A stretch of DNA of 64,000 nucleotides, taken from Plantago ovata. Its lineage: Eukaryota; Streptophyta; Magnoliopsida; Lamiales; Plantaginaceae. Shown here piece after piece: positions 21,117 to 32,489 of this stretch (position 1 is its first letter; each line of letters opens with the position of its first letter). Made by a program: the position numbers and the translations under genes. A model generated the notes under the pieces. It had not been told where the DNA came from. It worked only from the letters and a program-made list of their open reading frames with translations, and did not search any database. The stretch lies in the NCBI GenBank assembly GCA_028274465.1, contig CM051456.1, forward strand, positions 43,832,870-43,896,869, written 5' to 3'.

Positions 21117-22522
21117 TGATGAAGGTATTTTTGACGCGTTCATCTTGTCTTTTCCACCTTCTTTTGCTATCTTTTAGCCTTGTTTTTTGGTTAGTTTTGT
21201 AGAATTGTGTCACGTTTTGTGTTTTCTGCATTTTCAGGCACTTAGGTACGAAACGGTGTTTTTGGAGCTAAAAACGAGCCTTTTTGATGGAAAAGATGGC
21301 CCCGTTGAAGTTCCCCAAACTCCGTGGCTTGTTCGTAAGTGTTTGAGTATCAATAAGCATCGAGAAGGATGAGTGCAAGGCACCCGAGGGCCATGCGAGG
21401 GCAAAAAGATTGAATTTGAAGACAAAAATCTGCCCAGGAGCCAAGCTAAGCGCCTGGAATAGTGAAGCGCTCCGCTTCAATTTCCAGGAGCCTCAGCACA
21501 GGAGCCAAGCGAAGCGCTTGGTGTGCCAGAAGTGCTTCGCTTGCCAAGCGCTCCGCTTGGCTTCTCCAAGCGGTCCGCTTGGCAGCGGTTACGTTTTCGG
21601 ATTTTCCTTCTTAGATCTGATCTCTGATCATTTTTTGAATATCTTTTGGACTGTAACTTCGTTTTGGAGAGCTCCTAAGCCCCAAAACTCAGAGAATATT
21701 CAGATTTCTTTGTATTTTAGCTTGGGATTCAAGGTTTTGATTGAGGATTCATCCTTTGTAATCATCTACGGAGAGGTTTTCCTTGCTTTCTACCGATTAG
21801 TGACAGCTTTGGTGGTAACTTGTATCACTCTCTTGTCTTGTAGCTTGATATGATCAATTCCAATTATTATTCATATGAATTCATGTCTATGTTGATGAAT
21901 ATGAGTAGCTAAATCTTTTGTGTTGGTGGTAGAATGTAGAATATGCATGCTATGGGTTATGTTTATGCTTACATGAGATTGTGATTCAATCTTGCTGCAA
22001 ATCCCTTCATATGATTCTTAGTTGCCTATAAAATATATTCGAATTGAGTATAGTGACAAACTCTTGGTCACTGAAAGCTATAGGGTTGTATGTTAGAGAT
22101 TTGCAGCATGCTAGATAAATTGTGTTGGTGACAAGCACCTCTAAATTATTGATAATGATCTTTCATGATGTGTGTCTTAAATTTGCCTAGACAAGTTGCT
22201 TAGCAGACTTGATCGAAGGTTCTACGCACTGAACTTCTGAGCATATACGTAACCCATGCATGTGTATTTGATTTCTACCACCAACCGTTTTCCAATCTTG
22301 TTTACATAAATCTGATTTCTCGTTGCTATTGTTCAAAGGAAACGATTCTATCAAACTCTGAATTCGTTGACTGAAATTGCTTGCATGAACCCCAAGCAAA
22401 GCCACGTTAGGTCCCGAGAGAACGACACTCGGGGACAACTTGCCATTGCACTCTAGTTTGTGTAGTGATAAGTGTTCTTAGGCTTTTAAAACAAATTTAA
22501 TTGGTGAAAAACGACATCATCA
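21117..22522 (+). repeat. A1 3' LTR (family A)
   Basis: Nearly identical to 17672-19076 with the same termini and array position (about 21430-21590). The duplication gcagc follows at 22523-22527, after which the B1 LTR text resumes. Confidence 0.93.
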
Positions 22523-24343
22523 GCAGCTTCCAAGTCTTCGTAATAATCTGGTGTATCTTCTCCTTCGCCGAAGTCAAAGATATCTGTAATACTCTGATTA
22601 TCTGCAAGACAATAAGAGTTAGTTTCCAGCTCCTAGAACCTCGACCTTGGTATCCACGGATGAACAGCCTATCGGAAGAATGCTAGTATATTCTTTTGTG
22701 TGACCAAGAAGACGGGGCGGCGATTCCTCCGGCAGAGGTGGCACGCGCGCGTGGAGGCTTATAGAGGAGGGGAGAGCTTTTTATTTTCTCTAAGAAAACT
22801 GGGTAGAATAACTGTGTGTAAAACTGTATCCAAAGCTCTCTAATAGTCTACTATATATAGTAGTCAATAGAAGCCTAAAACATAAGCAATTAGACTTCGT
22901 AAAGGAATAAGAATCTAATTCTTATCGCACAAGGAAACCAATATCAAGTCTAGATTCATTCCCAATCAAATTAAAACTCAATCAGGAAAATCTAACTTAT
23001 CCCTTGGACTTCTAATAGAGGAAGGAGTCGAACTCCTTCCCCTAGTAATCCATGCGCGCGCGCGCTCTCCGAGGGACAGTAGGTGGGTCCCAATTTTGGG
23101 ACCCACTTATAGTTCTAAGGCAATTCAAACTCCAAGTAGATTTTGCCCAAGTGCATATGTTAATTCTAAATTAACATATCCTTTCAAATCAAACCTCTAT
23201 TATATTTCAAAAATATAATCTTTAATTGTATTTACATAAAATACAATTAATTAGTCAATTCAATTAATAATTCCAAATCATTAATTGAGCCACCAAATAT
23301 TATAATTAATTCCAAATCAATTATAATCCATCAATCACAATTAATTCCAAATTAATTGCGATTCCATCTTCAAGGATATTCTGATAAGCTGAATCACCAC
23401 ATAGTGTGACCCATAGGGCCTCATCGTATTAAGCAAGTCCTAGACTAGGCAACATTGAATTCCTAGATGGTTCCATTTGCAATATTAATACATGAGGACG
23501 TTTGAGAGGTTTCTCAAAGCTAACCCTTTCGTTGCGAAGTCTGTTGCGCTCAACGCGGCGATGGTAACGTCCCTTCATCAGACTTGCTCGAATGTATCTA
23601 GGATCGATGAAGTGTCTATCCCAATAATACATCCACGGGCGTCTTAGGGAGTTGCTTGGTTAAGATATGCTTATGACCATCATAACATATCATTTGCACT
23701 GGCCAGTGACTTTACCAACACAACTATGCAGACTATGAGCAGTACTATCCTGTGCTACACTTGAGAGATGAATCCTTCACAGAATCACTTATCATCCCCA
23801 TTTGTATGTAGCCATAATCCTGGATCGTGTCTTAGGTCAACTGCTTATTCAGAGCTGACATCGACGGGTCCACCAAGGATATGGGGCAACAAATGTGATG
23901 ATAAAGTCCTGTAAGTACAAAGGACGACTGACATCACTTCGACAATTTACCGGTTCCCATAGACACTTCGGTGTAGAGTATACATCGATGGGAGTGTCCG
24001 GTGGGTACTTCCATTGTTCGATAATCCTTCTTCGAACAACTATGCGCAGTTATGGGAACGTTTCTCGATTGTTCAACAATCCGTTCCGTGGCCGTGGGAT
24101 CGGCTCACACTTGCTCCAACAAGTATAACCTCCAGGCATACTAGTCTCGTCTGGTTCATTCAGACCCCTACATCCGAGATGAACCTCGACTAGGGAGAGT
24201 TTGGGATAGATGATAACTCACACAGCTCCCACTATCTGTGTGATCGGTCATCTATCCGAGGGGACATGTTTAATATCAATACAGACAGTAATAGAGATAT
24301 GACATGCTGCATGCCTGGTGTAATATAAATATGAAAGCGATAC

Positions 24344-24664
24344 TCAATAGTAAAAGCAACAAAAGTTCAAGTACCTTTGCCAGTTGCTGACAGACTTAGC
24401 AACTGTTGACAAGGTTGTTCTTTTGAAGTTCAAGTAAAGTTCCTCAGAACTCACTTGTGGATCTTCAGTGATGTGCACCACTTCTGTGGTCTCCTTTAGA
24501 GCCTGAAAAAGAATAAGATTTAGATCAGGAGAGGTTTGGAAAATTGTTTTAGATTCCAAAGCTGAAACATGAATTACCTGCTGAGTTTCAGCAAGCTCAT
24601 GTTGCACACTTGTTTGTGCTGGTACAATTTCCATTCCTTGAGGAGCTTGAGAAGCATCCTCCAT
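24344..24664 (-). pseudogene. Sire-1 env-position ORF, segment next to B1
   Basis: A short open stretch rich in Gln, Glu and Ser on the same strand as, and between, the larger acidic stretches. It belongs to the long extra ORF of the sirevirus and is cut by the B1 boundary. No domain is recognised. Confidence 0.5.
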
Positions 24665-24814
24665 TTGTTCATCCTCAAATAAATGTGAGTTAGATACAAG
24701 TACTAAGTTGTCAAACTTAGTTGTATTACCAAAAACTTTAACTACCTGCTGAACATGAAGTGTTGATTCTGGTGCAGAGGCTTCAACAACCGTCTGACTT
24801 GCATCTTTAGAAGT

Positions 24815-26722
24815 CTATAGAGAAATCATAATATTAGCAAAAGATTGAGTTTCAGAAAATGAAGATTTGCTGATGGTTGAGTTAACTACCTGCTGAAGAA
24901 CGACAGGTTGTGGCTCAGTCCTTTCAGCATTAACAGTTTCTTCAGTTTCTGGGACTGTTTCTTCAGCAGACTTCTTTGCTTGCTCTTTTTGAGAAAGTTG
25001 CGCGGTTTCAGCAATCTCCCTTGTCTCTGAAATGACAAGTTGAGCAGAAGCATCTTGACCCTTAAGCTCACTGTTTTTCATAATAACATCAATGGATTTG
25101 TTGGATGATTCTTCAATATCCAATTCCATTTGTTGGCTTAAAGCTTCCAGTACAAGCTGGACTTTTTCAATTGATGTCTTTGGTGAACTGGGACCAGTAT
25201 TCTCAGCATTGCGAGATGCGTCGTCGAATAATGCTTCTTGTGTTTCTTCAGCAACTTCTGGAACTTGAACCATTGCTCTCTCAGCAACTGGTTCTTCAGC
25301 AACCTGATGAGTTGCTTGTTCAGCAACCATCATTTCAGCAATGGCAGCTTCAGCAAGTGCCGCTGTTCTTATATCTGCAGTGATATCAGTAACCGGTTCT
25401 AGAGTTGGGTCATCAAGATTATCTACAATGTAGATATCTGGGACTTGGGCAGGAATTTCATTTCCACTGCCTTGTGTTCTATTCACAGTAGAAGGATCAA
25501 CATTAAGTTGATTGTTGAAGGCTTCCGCAAATACTTCAACGTTGCTGACATAGGTTTCAGTAACCACCTTGTCAACATCTACTGGAGTTTGCTTTTCAGC
25601 AACTGCTTGGGAATCGTCCGAGAGATCATGGACAATTGGTACTGACTTGCGATCCAGTGTTTTCTTTCTCGGATTATTTGTCCTTTTCCTCTTGGGGACG
25701 GGGTTCGCAGATGACGCTGCAGTCTGAGTGTCATCATCAGCTTTCCTCTTTTTCTTCTTGGATTTCTCCAGTTTCCCAGCAGAGGCGTCAGTAGTTGCAT
25801 TTTCAGCAACGGGTGTAGTGGTGTCAGCATGATCACCATCTACAGCAGTTTCATCTCTGTCACCACCATCTACAACAGTTTCATCTCTAAGTTGCTGAGT
25901 GGTGACATCTGCAGCTGTTGTATACCTTTCTTGCTGGCTTGTGCTGACAACATTTGCAGTTGTTGTCTTCTTAGATTTTTCAAGTTTCTTGCCAACAGTC
26001 TTAGGTACATTCTGCTTGTAGAAGGCTCTTCCCACATTGCATACAGATTTCTTGATTGGCAATGGGTTACTCAGCTGAATCCTGAAATGTTCAAGGATAA
26101 AGCATATCTTTATTCCATACATAACTGGGAAGGAAGGTGAGACTTTGTTGTCTTCCACCTTAACCTTGAACTTAGTAACACAATCAACAATTCTGTTGAA
26201 AATGTACTTAGCCCAGTTGAGCTCCGTTTTGTTCTCATAGATATGCATCAGCAGCGGCCACCTTCTCAGGCCTACTTGGTCTATTCCTCCAACTAGGGAG
26301 TCCAAGACTTTGATTAGTAGCAGAGCTAGTAGACCAAGTGAATGGCAGAGATGCTTCCTCTTAACGTGCTTTGTCCAAGTCACGGGAGCAATCTCTCCTT
26401 TCTTCATTCTCTCATTTCTTACGTCACTGTAGAAGACTTCAATTTCTTCATCAGTGGAAGTGACATCATCTTCAGTTCCAGTGGTTGGAATCTGAAAGAT
26501 TTCCGCTAAATCAGTCCATTTCAGGACGATTTGCGTGTTCTGAACTGTAGTAAAGATCACTTTTTTAGTGACTCCTTTACTATCAGTTAGGGACTGGATT
26601 TCTGCATTGTTGTAGAACTGCATTGTATCTAACATGCTCACTTTCTTAGGGCGAGCAGTTATAAAGTGAATGAGGCCTTGCTGCTTGATGAATTCAAGCG
26701 CCTCTTCATTGTCACCGTCCAA
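24815..26722 (-). CDS. Sire-1 env-position ORF, main open stretch (635 codons)
   Basis: The first 230 residues look globular (VSMLDTMQFYNNAEIQSL, WTDLAEIFQIP, WAKYIFNRIVDCVTKFKVK). The remainder is low-complexity: Lys/Arg clusters KKKRK and PKRKRT, and many VAE/AEE repeats. Those repeats arise from the dense TTGCTGAAA-type DNA word of this family. The arrangement, a folded head plus a long disordered acidic tail, is often seen for the extra ORF of plant sireviruses. I cannot show an envelope function: no signal peptide or convincing membrane anchor is visible. Part of a broken element. Confidence 0.65.
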   Translation of the reverse strand: MDGDNEEALEFIKQQGLIHFITARPKKVSMLDTMQFYNNAEIQSLTDSKGVTKKVIFTTVQNTQIVLKWTDLAEIFQIPTTGTEDDVTSTDEEIEVFYSDVRNERMKKGEIAPVTWTKHVKRKHLCHSLGLLALLLIKVLDSLVGGIDQVGLRRWPLLMHIYENKTELNWAKYIFNRIVDCVTKFKVKVEDNKVSPSFPVMYGIKICFILEHFRIQLSNPLPIKKSVCNVGRAFYKQNVPKTVGKKLEKSKKTTTANVVSTSQQERYTTAADVTTQQLRDETVVDGGDRDETAVDGDHADTTTPVAENATTDASAGKLEKSKKKKRKADDDTQTAASSANPVPKRKRTNNPRKKTLDRKSVPIVHDLSDDSQAVAEKQTPVDVDKVVTETYVSNVEVFAEAFNNQLNVDPSTVNRTQGSGNEIPAQVPDIYIVDNLDDPTLEPVTDITADIRTAALAEAAIAEMMVAEQATHQVAEEPVAERAMVQVPEVAEETQEALFDDASRNAENTGPSSPKTSIEKVQLVLEALSQQMELDIEESSNKSIDVIMKNSELKGQDASAQLVISETREIAETAQLSQKEQAKKSAEETVPETEETVNAERTEPQPVVLQQVVNSTISKSSFSETQSFANIMISL

Positions 26723-26740
26723 TTCTTGTTCATAGAAGTA

Positions 26741-26962
26741 TCAGATATACTTCTCTTTAGCAAAACCACCCCATTGCATCATCATCTCACACTTTGCAGT
26801 GTCAAGATATGAAGGAGGCATGGGTTTCTCGGTGATTCTGTCGTTTTTCAACACAACTTTCGCTGTGTTTGTTGCCGGAGTAGTCACCGGAGCAGTGCGT
26901 TTCTCAGCACTGTCAACCTTTGATGACTTGGAGGTCTTAGATGATTGTCTTTTCGGTGCCAT
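26741..26962 (-). pseudogene. Sire-1 env-position ORF, N-terminal segment
   Basis: Starts MAPKRQSSKTSKSS at 26962, with a Lys/Ser-rich head, then VVLKNDRITEKPMPPSYLD and a segment ending at KEKYI. It has a believable start codon and immediately precedes the 635-codon stretch, so this is probably the original start of the extra ORF. No signal peptide is seen; the basic start suggests a nuclear or nucleic-acid-binding protein. Confidence 0.6.
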
Positions 26963-27872
26963 TTCTTTATATAGAGAAGAAAATGTGTACGAAAAAGATG
27001 GTTTGCTTTTTGACCGGAGGTATAGTAGATTCAGGCTAAAATTTGCAGAGAAAGGAAATGTGAGTTAAAGAATTTTTTCATTTCTCTAACTCCTTCTTTA
27101 TATAGTGTCTCTGATGTGTGAGAAACTCAATCGATTTGAGTTTTCAGCAAGGGTAAAACAGAGAAACATTGGCGTTAGTGGAGCCTTTGCATTGAATGCG
27201 TAGTGGCCCACTAACTAAAACCGTCAGAGCACTCTCTCTCTTTGAAATGTTAACCGTTAGATCAATAATTCCTTTTAATCAATGGCCACGATTGTATTTC
27301 ATGTCATGATTATTACGAGTTTATCTGTGCCCGATTAACGTCACAAATTGATTTTACCGAGATTTATGGGATTAGATTGCTTGCTGAAATAGACAAGAAT
27401 CTTTTCAGCGAGTTTGCATAAATAGCCTAGATACTTGCTGAAAGTTCCCCCTTACTTAGATATCTCATATTTTCTTAAGTTTAAAAGATATTTCTGAGTT
27501 CCCGTATCAGTAAATTCTTCTGTACTTGAGATATCCTTTGGTAAAATCTGAGAGATGAGTTTTGCTCTTTTTCTGAGTTCCCGTCTCAGAATATTCCCTT
27601 GATACTTGAATACCTGTTTCAGTATCTTTGATTGTCTGAATACCCGTTTCAGCAATCTTTAAGGTTTTTCTCTTACTGAGTGCTTGTCTCAGCAAGTGAT
27701 CGAGTTTCCTAACAAATACCCGTTTTGAAGGAATTACTTGCTGAATGCCTGTTTCAGCAATCATGTAGTGACCTATCATTTCTTAGAAGAAATTAGTGGA
27801 GGGAGCTTTTAATGGAGTAAGAGTACTTTGGCTTGCTGAATACCTGTTTCAGCATTCTGCCAATTGTATCCT
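26963..27872 (-). repeat. Sire-1 spacer with imperfect GAATACC(T/C)GTTTCAGCA repeats
   Basis: Non-coding spacer between the RNase H end and the extra ORF. Between 27490 and 27860 the phrase 'tgaatacctgtttcagcaatct' or close variants (cccgtctcag, cccgtttcagc, tgcctgtttcagc) recurs about seven times, irregularly spaced. The first part (26970-27480) is AT-rich and holds no recognisable gene. Confidence 0.6.
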
Positions 27873-29537
27873 TTATTGAGGTAATTCAATCAATCCAAGG
27901 TTATACCTTAGCATTGCGAATCTATTATCTGGTAGGGGCTTGGTAAAGATGTCAGCAAGTTGATCATCAGTACCTACTTTCACAACCTCAATATCTCCCT
28001 TTTCCACATGATCTCTAATGAAATGATGTCTAATATCAATGTGTTTGGTCGTGGAGTGAAACTTAGGATTTTGCGTGATAGCAGTAGCACTCGTATTATC
28101 ACAAAAGATTGGTGTTTTCTTTGCAGAAATACCATAATCTCTTAATTGTTGCTGAATCCATAGGATTTGAGCTGTGCAACATCCAGCCGCAATGTACTCA
28201 GATTCAGTAGATGAATTGGCAACACAGGTTTGTTTCTTGTTGAACCATGATATTAATCTAGTACCCAAAAACTGACAAGTTCCAGAGGTACTTTTTCTAT
28301 CAAGAGTTGATCCTCCATGATCAGCATCAGAATAACCTACCAACTCAAGTCCTGAATATTTAGGATACCATAATCCAACATTGACTGTACCTTTGACATG
28401 TTTCAGTATCTTAATTGCCTTTTTGTAGTGTGATTCTCTTGGATCAGATTGGAATCTTGCACACACACAAACATCATACTGAATGTCAGGTCTACTTGCT
28501 GTTAAATACAACAAGGAACCAATGAGCTTCCTATACTTGTGTTCTTCAACACTTTTATCTTCTTTAGTATAGCCCAATTTGGTACCAACACTCATAGGGA
28601 CCTTTTCAGGTTTCTCTTCCTCTTTGATCCTAAAATTTATGAGCATTTCTTTCGCATACTTTGCTTGATTTATGAATATTCCATCTTTGAGTTGCTTGAC
28701 TTGCAACCCTAGGAAGTAATTCAATTTTCCCATCATACTCATTTCAAATTTGTTTGTCATGAGTTTGGCAAAATCATCACAAAGTTGCTTGTCCTTAGAT
28801 CCAAAAATTATGTCATCCACATAAATTTAAACTAAGAGTATGTTACCATCATGGTTCATGGTAAATAAGGTTTTATCAACTTCACCTTTCTTGAAACCAT
28901 TATCCAGCAAGAACTTAGCCGAGGTATCATACCATGCTCTTGGTGCTTGCTTTAGACCATATACAGCTTTCTGAAGCTTGTATACCATCTTGATTTTTGA
29001 GGGAAGTTCAAAGCCAGGGGGTTGTTCTAAGTAGACTTCTTCAGCAGGTTCACCATTCAAGAATGCACTTTTAACATCCATTTGGTAAACAATGAAGTCA
29101 TTGTGAGCAGCAAAGGCCAAGAAAAGCCTAATTGCATCCAATCTTGCAACTGGTGCATAAGACTCATGATAGTCCAATCCTTCAGTCTGACAGTAACCTT
29201 GAGCAACTAAACGTGCTTTATTTCCACTTACTTCACCAGACTCACTCAACTTATTTCTAAACACCCACTTTGTACCAATAGCTTTCTTGCCTTCAGCATG
29301 TGGTACAAGTTTCCAGACTTTGTTCCTTTCAAATTGATCCAGTTCTTCTTGCATTGCCTTGATCCATTCAGAATTCTTTAAAGCTTCTTCTATGGTTTTA
29401 GGTTCAATTTCTGAAACAAAGCAAGAGAACAAAGATTCTACTTCTACAACAGTTGCTTCTTCAGCAAGTCCATGAGTAGTAGAAACTTTGGATCTAGTCA
29501 CTTGGCGTTTATCAATATCACCAATCAACATCACCAA
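27873..29537 (-). pseudogene. Sire-1 reverse transcriptase and RNase H
   Basis: 29537-28827 carries the RT start with [56 protein letters not shown] and [11 protein letters not shown]. 28820-27873 continues at MDDIIFGSK (the YVDD-type catalytic loop region), then RNase H with YSDADHGG, CVANSSTESEYIAAG, CDNTSA, KHIDIRHHFIRDHVEKG and LADIFTKPLP. This copies the RNA genome to DNA and degrades the RNA strand. Near full length for the domain. Fossil, few breaks. Confidence 0.92.
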
Positions 29538-31243
29538 TCTCTAATCCATTTATTAACAGGTTTTCTGTTCGTTGGATCTGGATATGTTTGCTCATCAGCA
29601 TGTACATGTTCAGTACTACTGGGATTTTGTGTCTCTGCTGAGATTGGTTCATCAGCAACTGCTTGTTCATCATTGCTAGATTGTGGTAACTCATCAGCAG
29701 GCACGGGATGTTGCATAGTTTCAGCAACTTCCGGAGCAACTGCGTCTTTTGCTGGAAATTCCTTGTCGTGAACTATATTTATCTTATCATGACTTGGGGG
29801 AGGAGACTCATTGTCAAAATCATCATTTAGTTCAATTGACTTGCTTTGCCTAGCATTAGATTCAGTTCTTTGCTCATGTATGATTAACTTTTTCATACAT
29901 TCTAATATTTCTTCTTCAGCAGGCACTTCTTGTGTCTTTTCATAGAATACAACATGCACTGATTCTTTGATCTTTTGTGCCTTTTTGTTGTAAACTCTAT
30001 AAGCTTTACTATGCAAGGAGTAACCGAGAAATATCGCTTCGTCTGCTTTTGGTTGAAATGTTCTTAGGTATTCTCTACCGTTATTAAGAACGAAACACTT
30101 ACAACCAAATACTCTTAGATGAGTGATATTAGGAGGCCTTCCAACAAACAACTCATAAGGAGTCTTGTTGTATTTCTTAGTAATCAAACATCTGTTTTGA
30201 GTTTAACAGGCGGTATTAATCGCTTCAACCCAGTAAGCCTCACTTATTTCAGTGTCAGCAAGCATTGTTCTTGCGGCTTCTTTTAGGGTACGATTCTTCC
30301 GTTCAGCAACACCGTTTTGTTGTGGTGTCCTTACTGAGGATAACTGATGTTGTATGCCTTTTGAAGTGCAATACTCAGTTATGTACTGGTTTACAAACTC
30401 AGTACCATGGTCTGTCCATATGACTTTTACCTTGTCATTTTTCATGACTTCAAGCTTATTCAGCAAGTTAGGTATTTCAGTCCTAGTTTCAGATTTGTGC
30501 TTGATAAATACTACCCAAGTGAATCTTGAATAGTCATCTACCACCACCAGACCATACTTCTTACCAGCATAGCTTGTTGAAGAAGATTCAAACAAGTCCA
30601 TGTGCAAGAGTTGTAAAGGTTTTGTAGTTGACGGTACTGCCTTGTTCTTGAAAGAAGATTTGGTTTGCTTTCCTTGCTGACATGCATTGCAAACACCATC
30701 CTTCTTAAAAGTAATCTTAGGTAATCAAACTACAAGTGCCTTTTTAGACAGCTTATTCAGCGTCTTGAAGTTTAGATGACTTGTTCGTTTATGCCATAAC
30801 CATGCTTTTTCAGCAAGGCAATCGTGATCTGAGACAAGGCATTTTTCAACGATTGCTGAAGACCAATCTACGGTGTACAAGCCTCCTGATCTTCTTGCAA
30901 TCATAATAACCTTCTTAGTCTCGAAATCTATAAGTTTACATTCATCACTTTTGATTTTGATGAAGTATCCTTTGTCAGCAAACTGACTCATGCTGAAAAC
31001 ATTAAACTTAAGATTTTTGACATAAAGAACTCCCGTAATGGTAATGCATCCTAACTTCACGTCACCATAGCCTTTTGTAGAACCAGATCCTCCACCAGCA
31101 AACCTTATTGTTGGACCTTTAGACCACCGTCTATAGTTTATAAGGTTATTCTTGTTGCCCGTCATGTGCTTTCCACAACCACTATCAAAGTGCCAGATTG
31201 CATCGTTTGTCTCCGTGGCTGAAGTCTGCACAATCAAGAGCAA
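29531..31243 (-). pseudogene. Sire-1 protease-side linker, integrase and integrase C-terminal region
   Basis: 31243-30725: AIWHFDSGCGKHMTGNK, the GAG-pre-integrase side, ending in the zinc finger start WHKRTSHLNFKTL. 30607-30203: integrase core with VVDDYSRFTWVVF, WTDHGTEFVNQY and RTPQQNGVAERKNRTLKEAARTM. 30187-29531: C-terminal part with TPYELFVGRPPNITHLRVFGCKC and an acidic linker of low complexity. The order protease-integrase-RT-RNase H is that of Ty1/copia. Confidence 0.9.
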
Positions 31244-31248
31244 ACAAG

Positions 31249-32471
31249 TTAATTATCCAATATTGGATGTCCATTAACATGTTCAAGAATGCGTCCAGTG
31301 GAAACCCAAGTCTTAAGTTTTTCAACTTTGACTTGTTTTGTACTTGCTGAGGAACTAGGAGGTTTTGAGCTGAAAGACTTTTGATTCGTGCTGATCAAGT
31401 CCACTTTCTGATGTGGTGTCTTGCTCGGTTGACCTTTTTGCTGAACATACTTTTCAGTAAGTTCTTTTCTAGCAAGGTTCCTTCTAGCCCTAGCATTTAG
31501 AGTCTTTTCAGAACTCTTAGACTTGATTTTGTTCATCTCTTTGAAGTATCTTTGCTGACTTTACTTATACTCGTGAAAAAGTTGACTTTGCTTGGTTTTG
31601 AAACCGAGTCCACTTTTCGGAGAATGCTGAGCTTTTGTGTCAGCAACCTTACTTGATTCAGGTGTGTCAGCAAAGGTCTTCTGATTACTTTTGGTAATCT
31701 TGCCTTTTGACTTAACAAATTGCTTTTCAGCAACTTGTTTGGCGGAATGCTTTACAGCATCCTTCTTCTTTACAGTTTGCTTCTCAACAACCTGTTTTCC
31801 TTTTAAAGTCTTGTTACTTTGAGTATTAACAGCGGGCTTTACGGTCGTACGTACTTGATTGCATGTTTCAACAACCTTAGATTGACCAAACTGATAGAGT
31901 TCTGGTTGACCACTATCAGTAGCACGTACGAAGGAAATCGGTGATTTGTCTTTACTCAAGATTTCTACGTCATCACCTTCATACGTTGCACCTAAACCTT
32001 CTTTCTGAGATGGATCTCTCAAATAAGAGTTTAGTTCAGTCAGCGTATTACTTGCGTCAGCATAAGATTTGAAATTGATTTTCATCTTTTTCATTTCTTG
32101 GATTTCAACAAGTAACTTTAGAATTGAGGACTGATACTCTTCCAATTCTAATGCCATTTGAGAATTTTTCTCTGTAGCTTCAGCAATCAACTTCTTAAGA
32201 CGCCTTATTTCAGCATCCTTTTCTTCTGTCTCTTCCTTCAGCAAGATATACTTTTCAGTAGTCTGCTTGGTCAGAGTTTCAGCAATTATTAGTTTCTCTT
32301 GCTATCTGCTCAGAGTTTTCTCAAATCTTTCGATTTCTCCTTGAATCTTGTCAAGGTCAATCTCGTCTTCACTTTCTGAGTCTGAGTCAGAGGTAGGGTT
32401 GTTTACCTGACCGGCCATGAGGCAGATTTCGTAGTTTGACACATCTGGATAAGCTTCCCAAGCTATTCCAC
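31249..32471 (-). pseudogene. Sire-1 gag (3' half)
   Basis: A coiled-coil-like stretch (EEKDAEIRRLKKLIAEATEK...) is followed by NFKSYADASNTLTELNSYL and GLGATYEGDDVEIL, a Lys-rich region, and TWVSTGRILEHVNGHPI at the gag/pol border. The same blocks recur in Sire-2 piece 3 (32490-33362); that is a second element, not an internal duplication. The gag N-terminal half and primer site are absent from this copy. Confidence 0.8.
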
Positions 32472-32489
32472 AAGTTTCCTAACAGTTAG
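32472..32489. repeat. Sire-1 outer boundary: residual LTR terminus plus duplication gttag
   Basis: ACAAGTTTCCTAACA matches the extreme LTR end of family C (compare 14674-14688), and is followed by gttag, identical to 13109-13113. This fixes the far end of Sire-1. Confidence 0.85.

Larger units (their letters stand above)
17672..22522 (+). mobile_element. A1: complete short non-autonomous Athila/Tat-like element
   Basis: Two LTRs (17672-19076, 21117-22522) flank a 2.04-kb internal region. The element is bordered by 5-bp duplications gcagc (17667-17671, 22523-22527). A primer-binding site follows the 5' LTR and a polypurine tract precedes the 3' LTR. The internal region has no gag, protease, reverse transcriptase or integrase, so it must have moved with enzymes from another element. 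By eye the LTRs differ at about two dozen positions (1.5-2%); at an assumed 1.3e-8 substitutions per site per year this suggests roughly 0.6-0.7 million years. It appears structurally whole for its type. Confidence 0.93.
17533..24345 (-). mobile_element. B1: LTR of a copia element (family B) in Sire-1, split by A1
   Basis: 17533-17671 and 22528 to about 24345 align with the B2 LTR at 52909-56276. Shared landmarks are CTGAGTTACCCCTAGGGTACG, the CTACTATATATAGTAG palindrome (22849-22864), a GCGCGCGCGC run, and the text around CATCTATCC. With A1 removed the length is about 1.96 kb, a little shorter than the B2 LTR at its 5' side. No internal region accompanies it, so it is a solo or partial LTR. 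I could not find a convincing target duplication. Confidence 0.8.
13114..32484 (-). mobile_element. Sire-1: sirevirus (Ty1/copia, Maximus/SIRE type) inserted in Sire-2
   Basis: A minus-strand element: partial gag (about 32470-31561), pol (31536-27873), a long env-position ORF region (26962-24346 and 17532-14950, split by B1), purine tract, and 3' LTR (13114-14688). Its outer end at 32484 keeps only about the last 13 bases of the other LTR. The gttag duplications mark it as one insertion. An extra ORF after RNase H is characteristic of sireviruses. It is broken, with several defects plus the B1 and A1 insertions. It is younger than Sire-2, which it interrupts, and older than B1 and A1. Confidence 0.9.
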
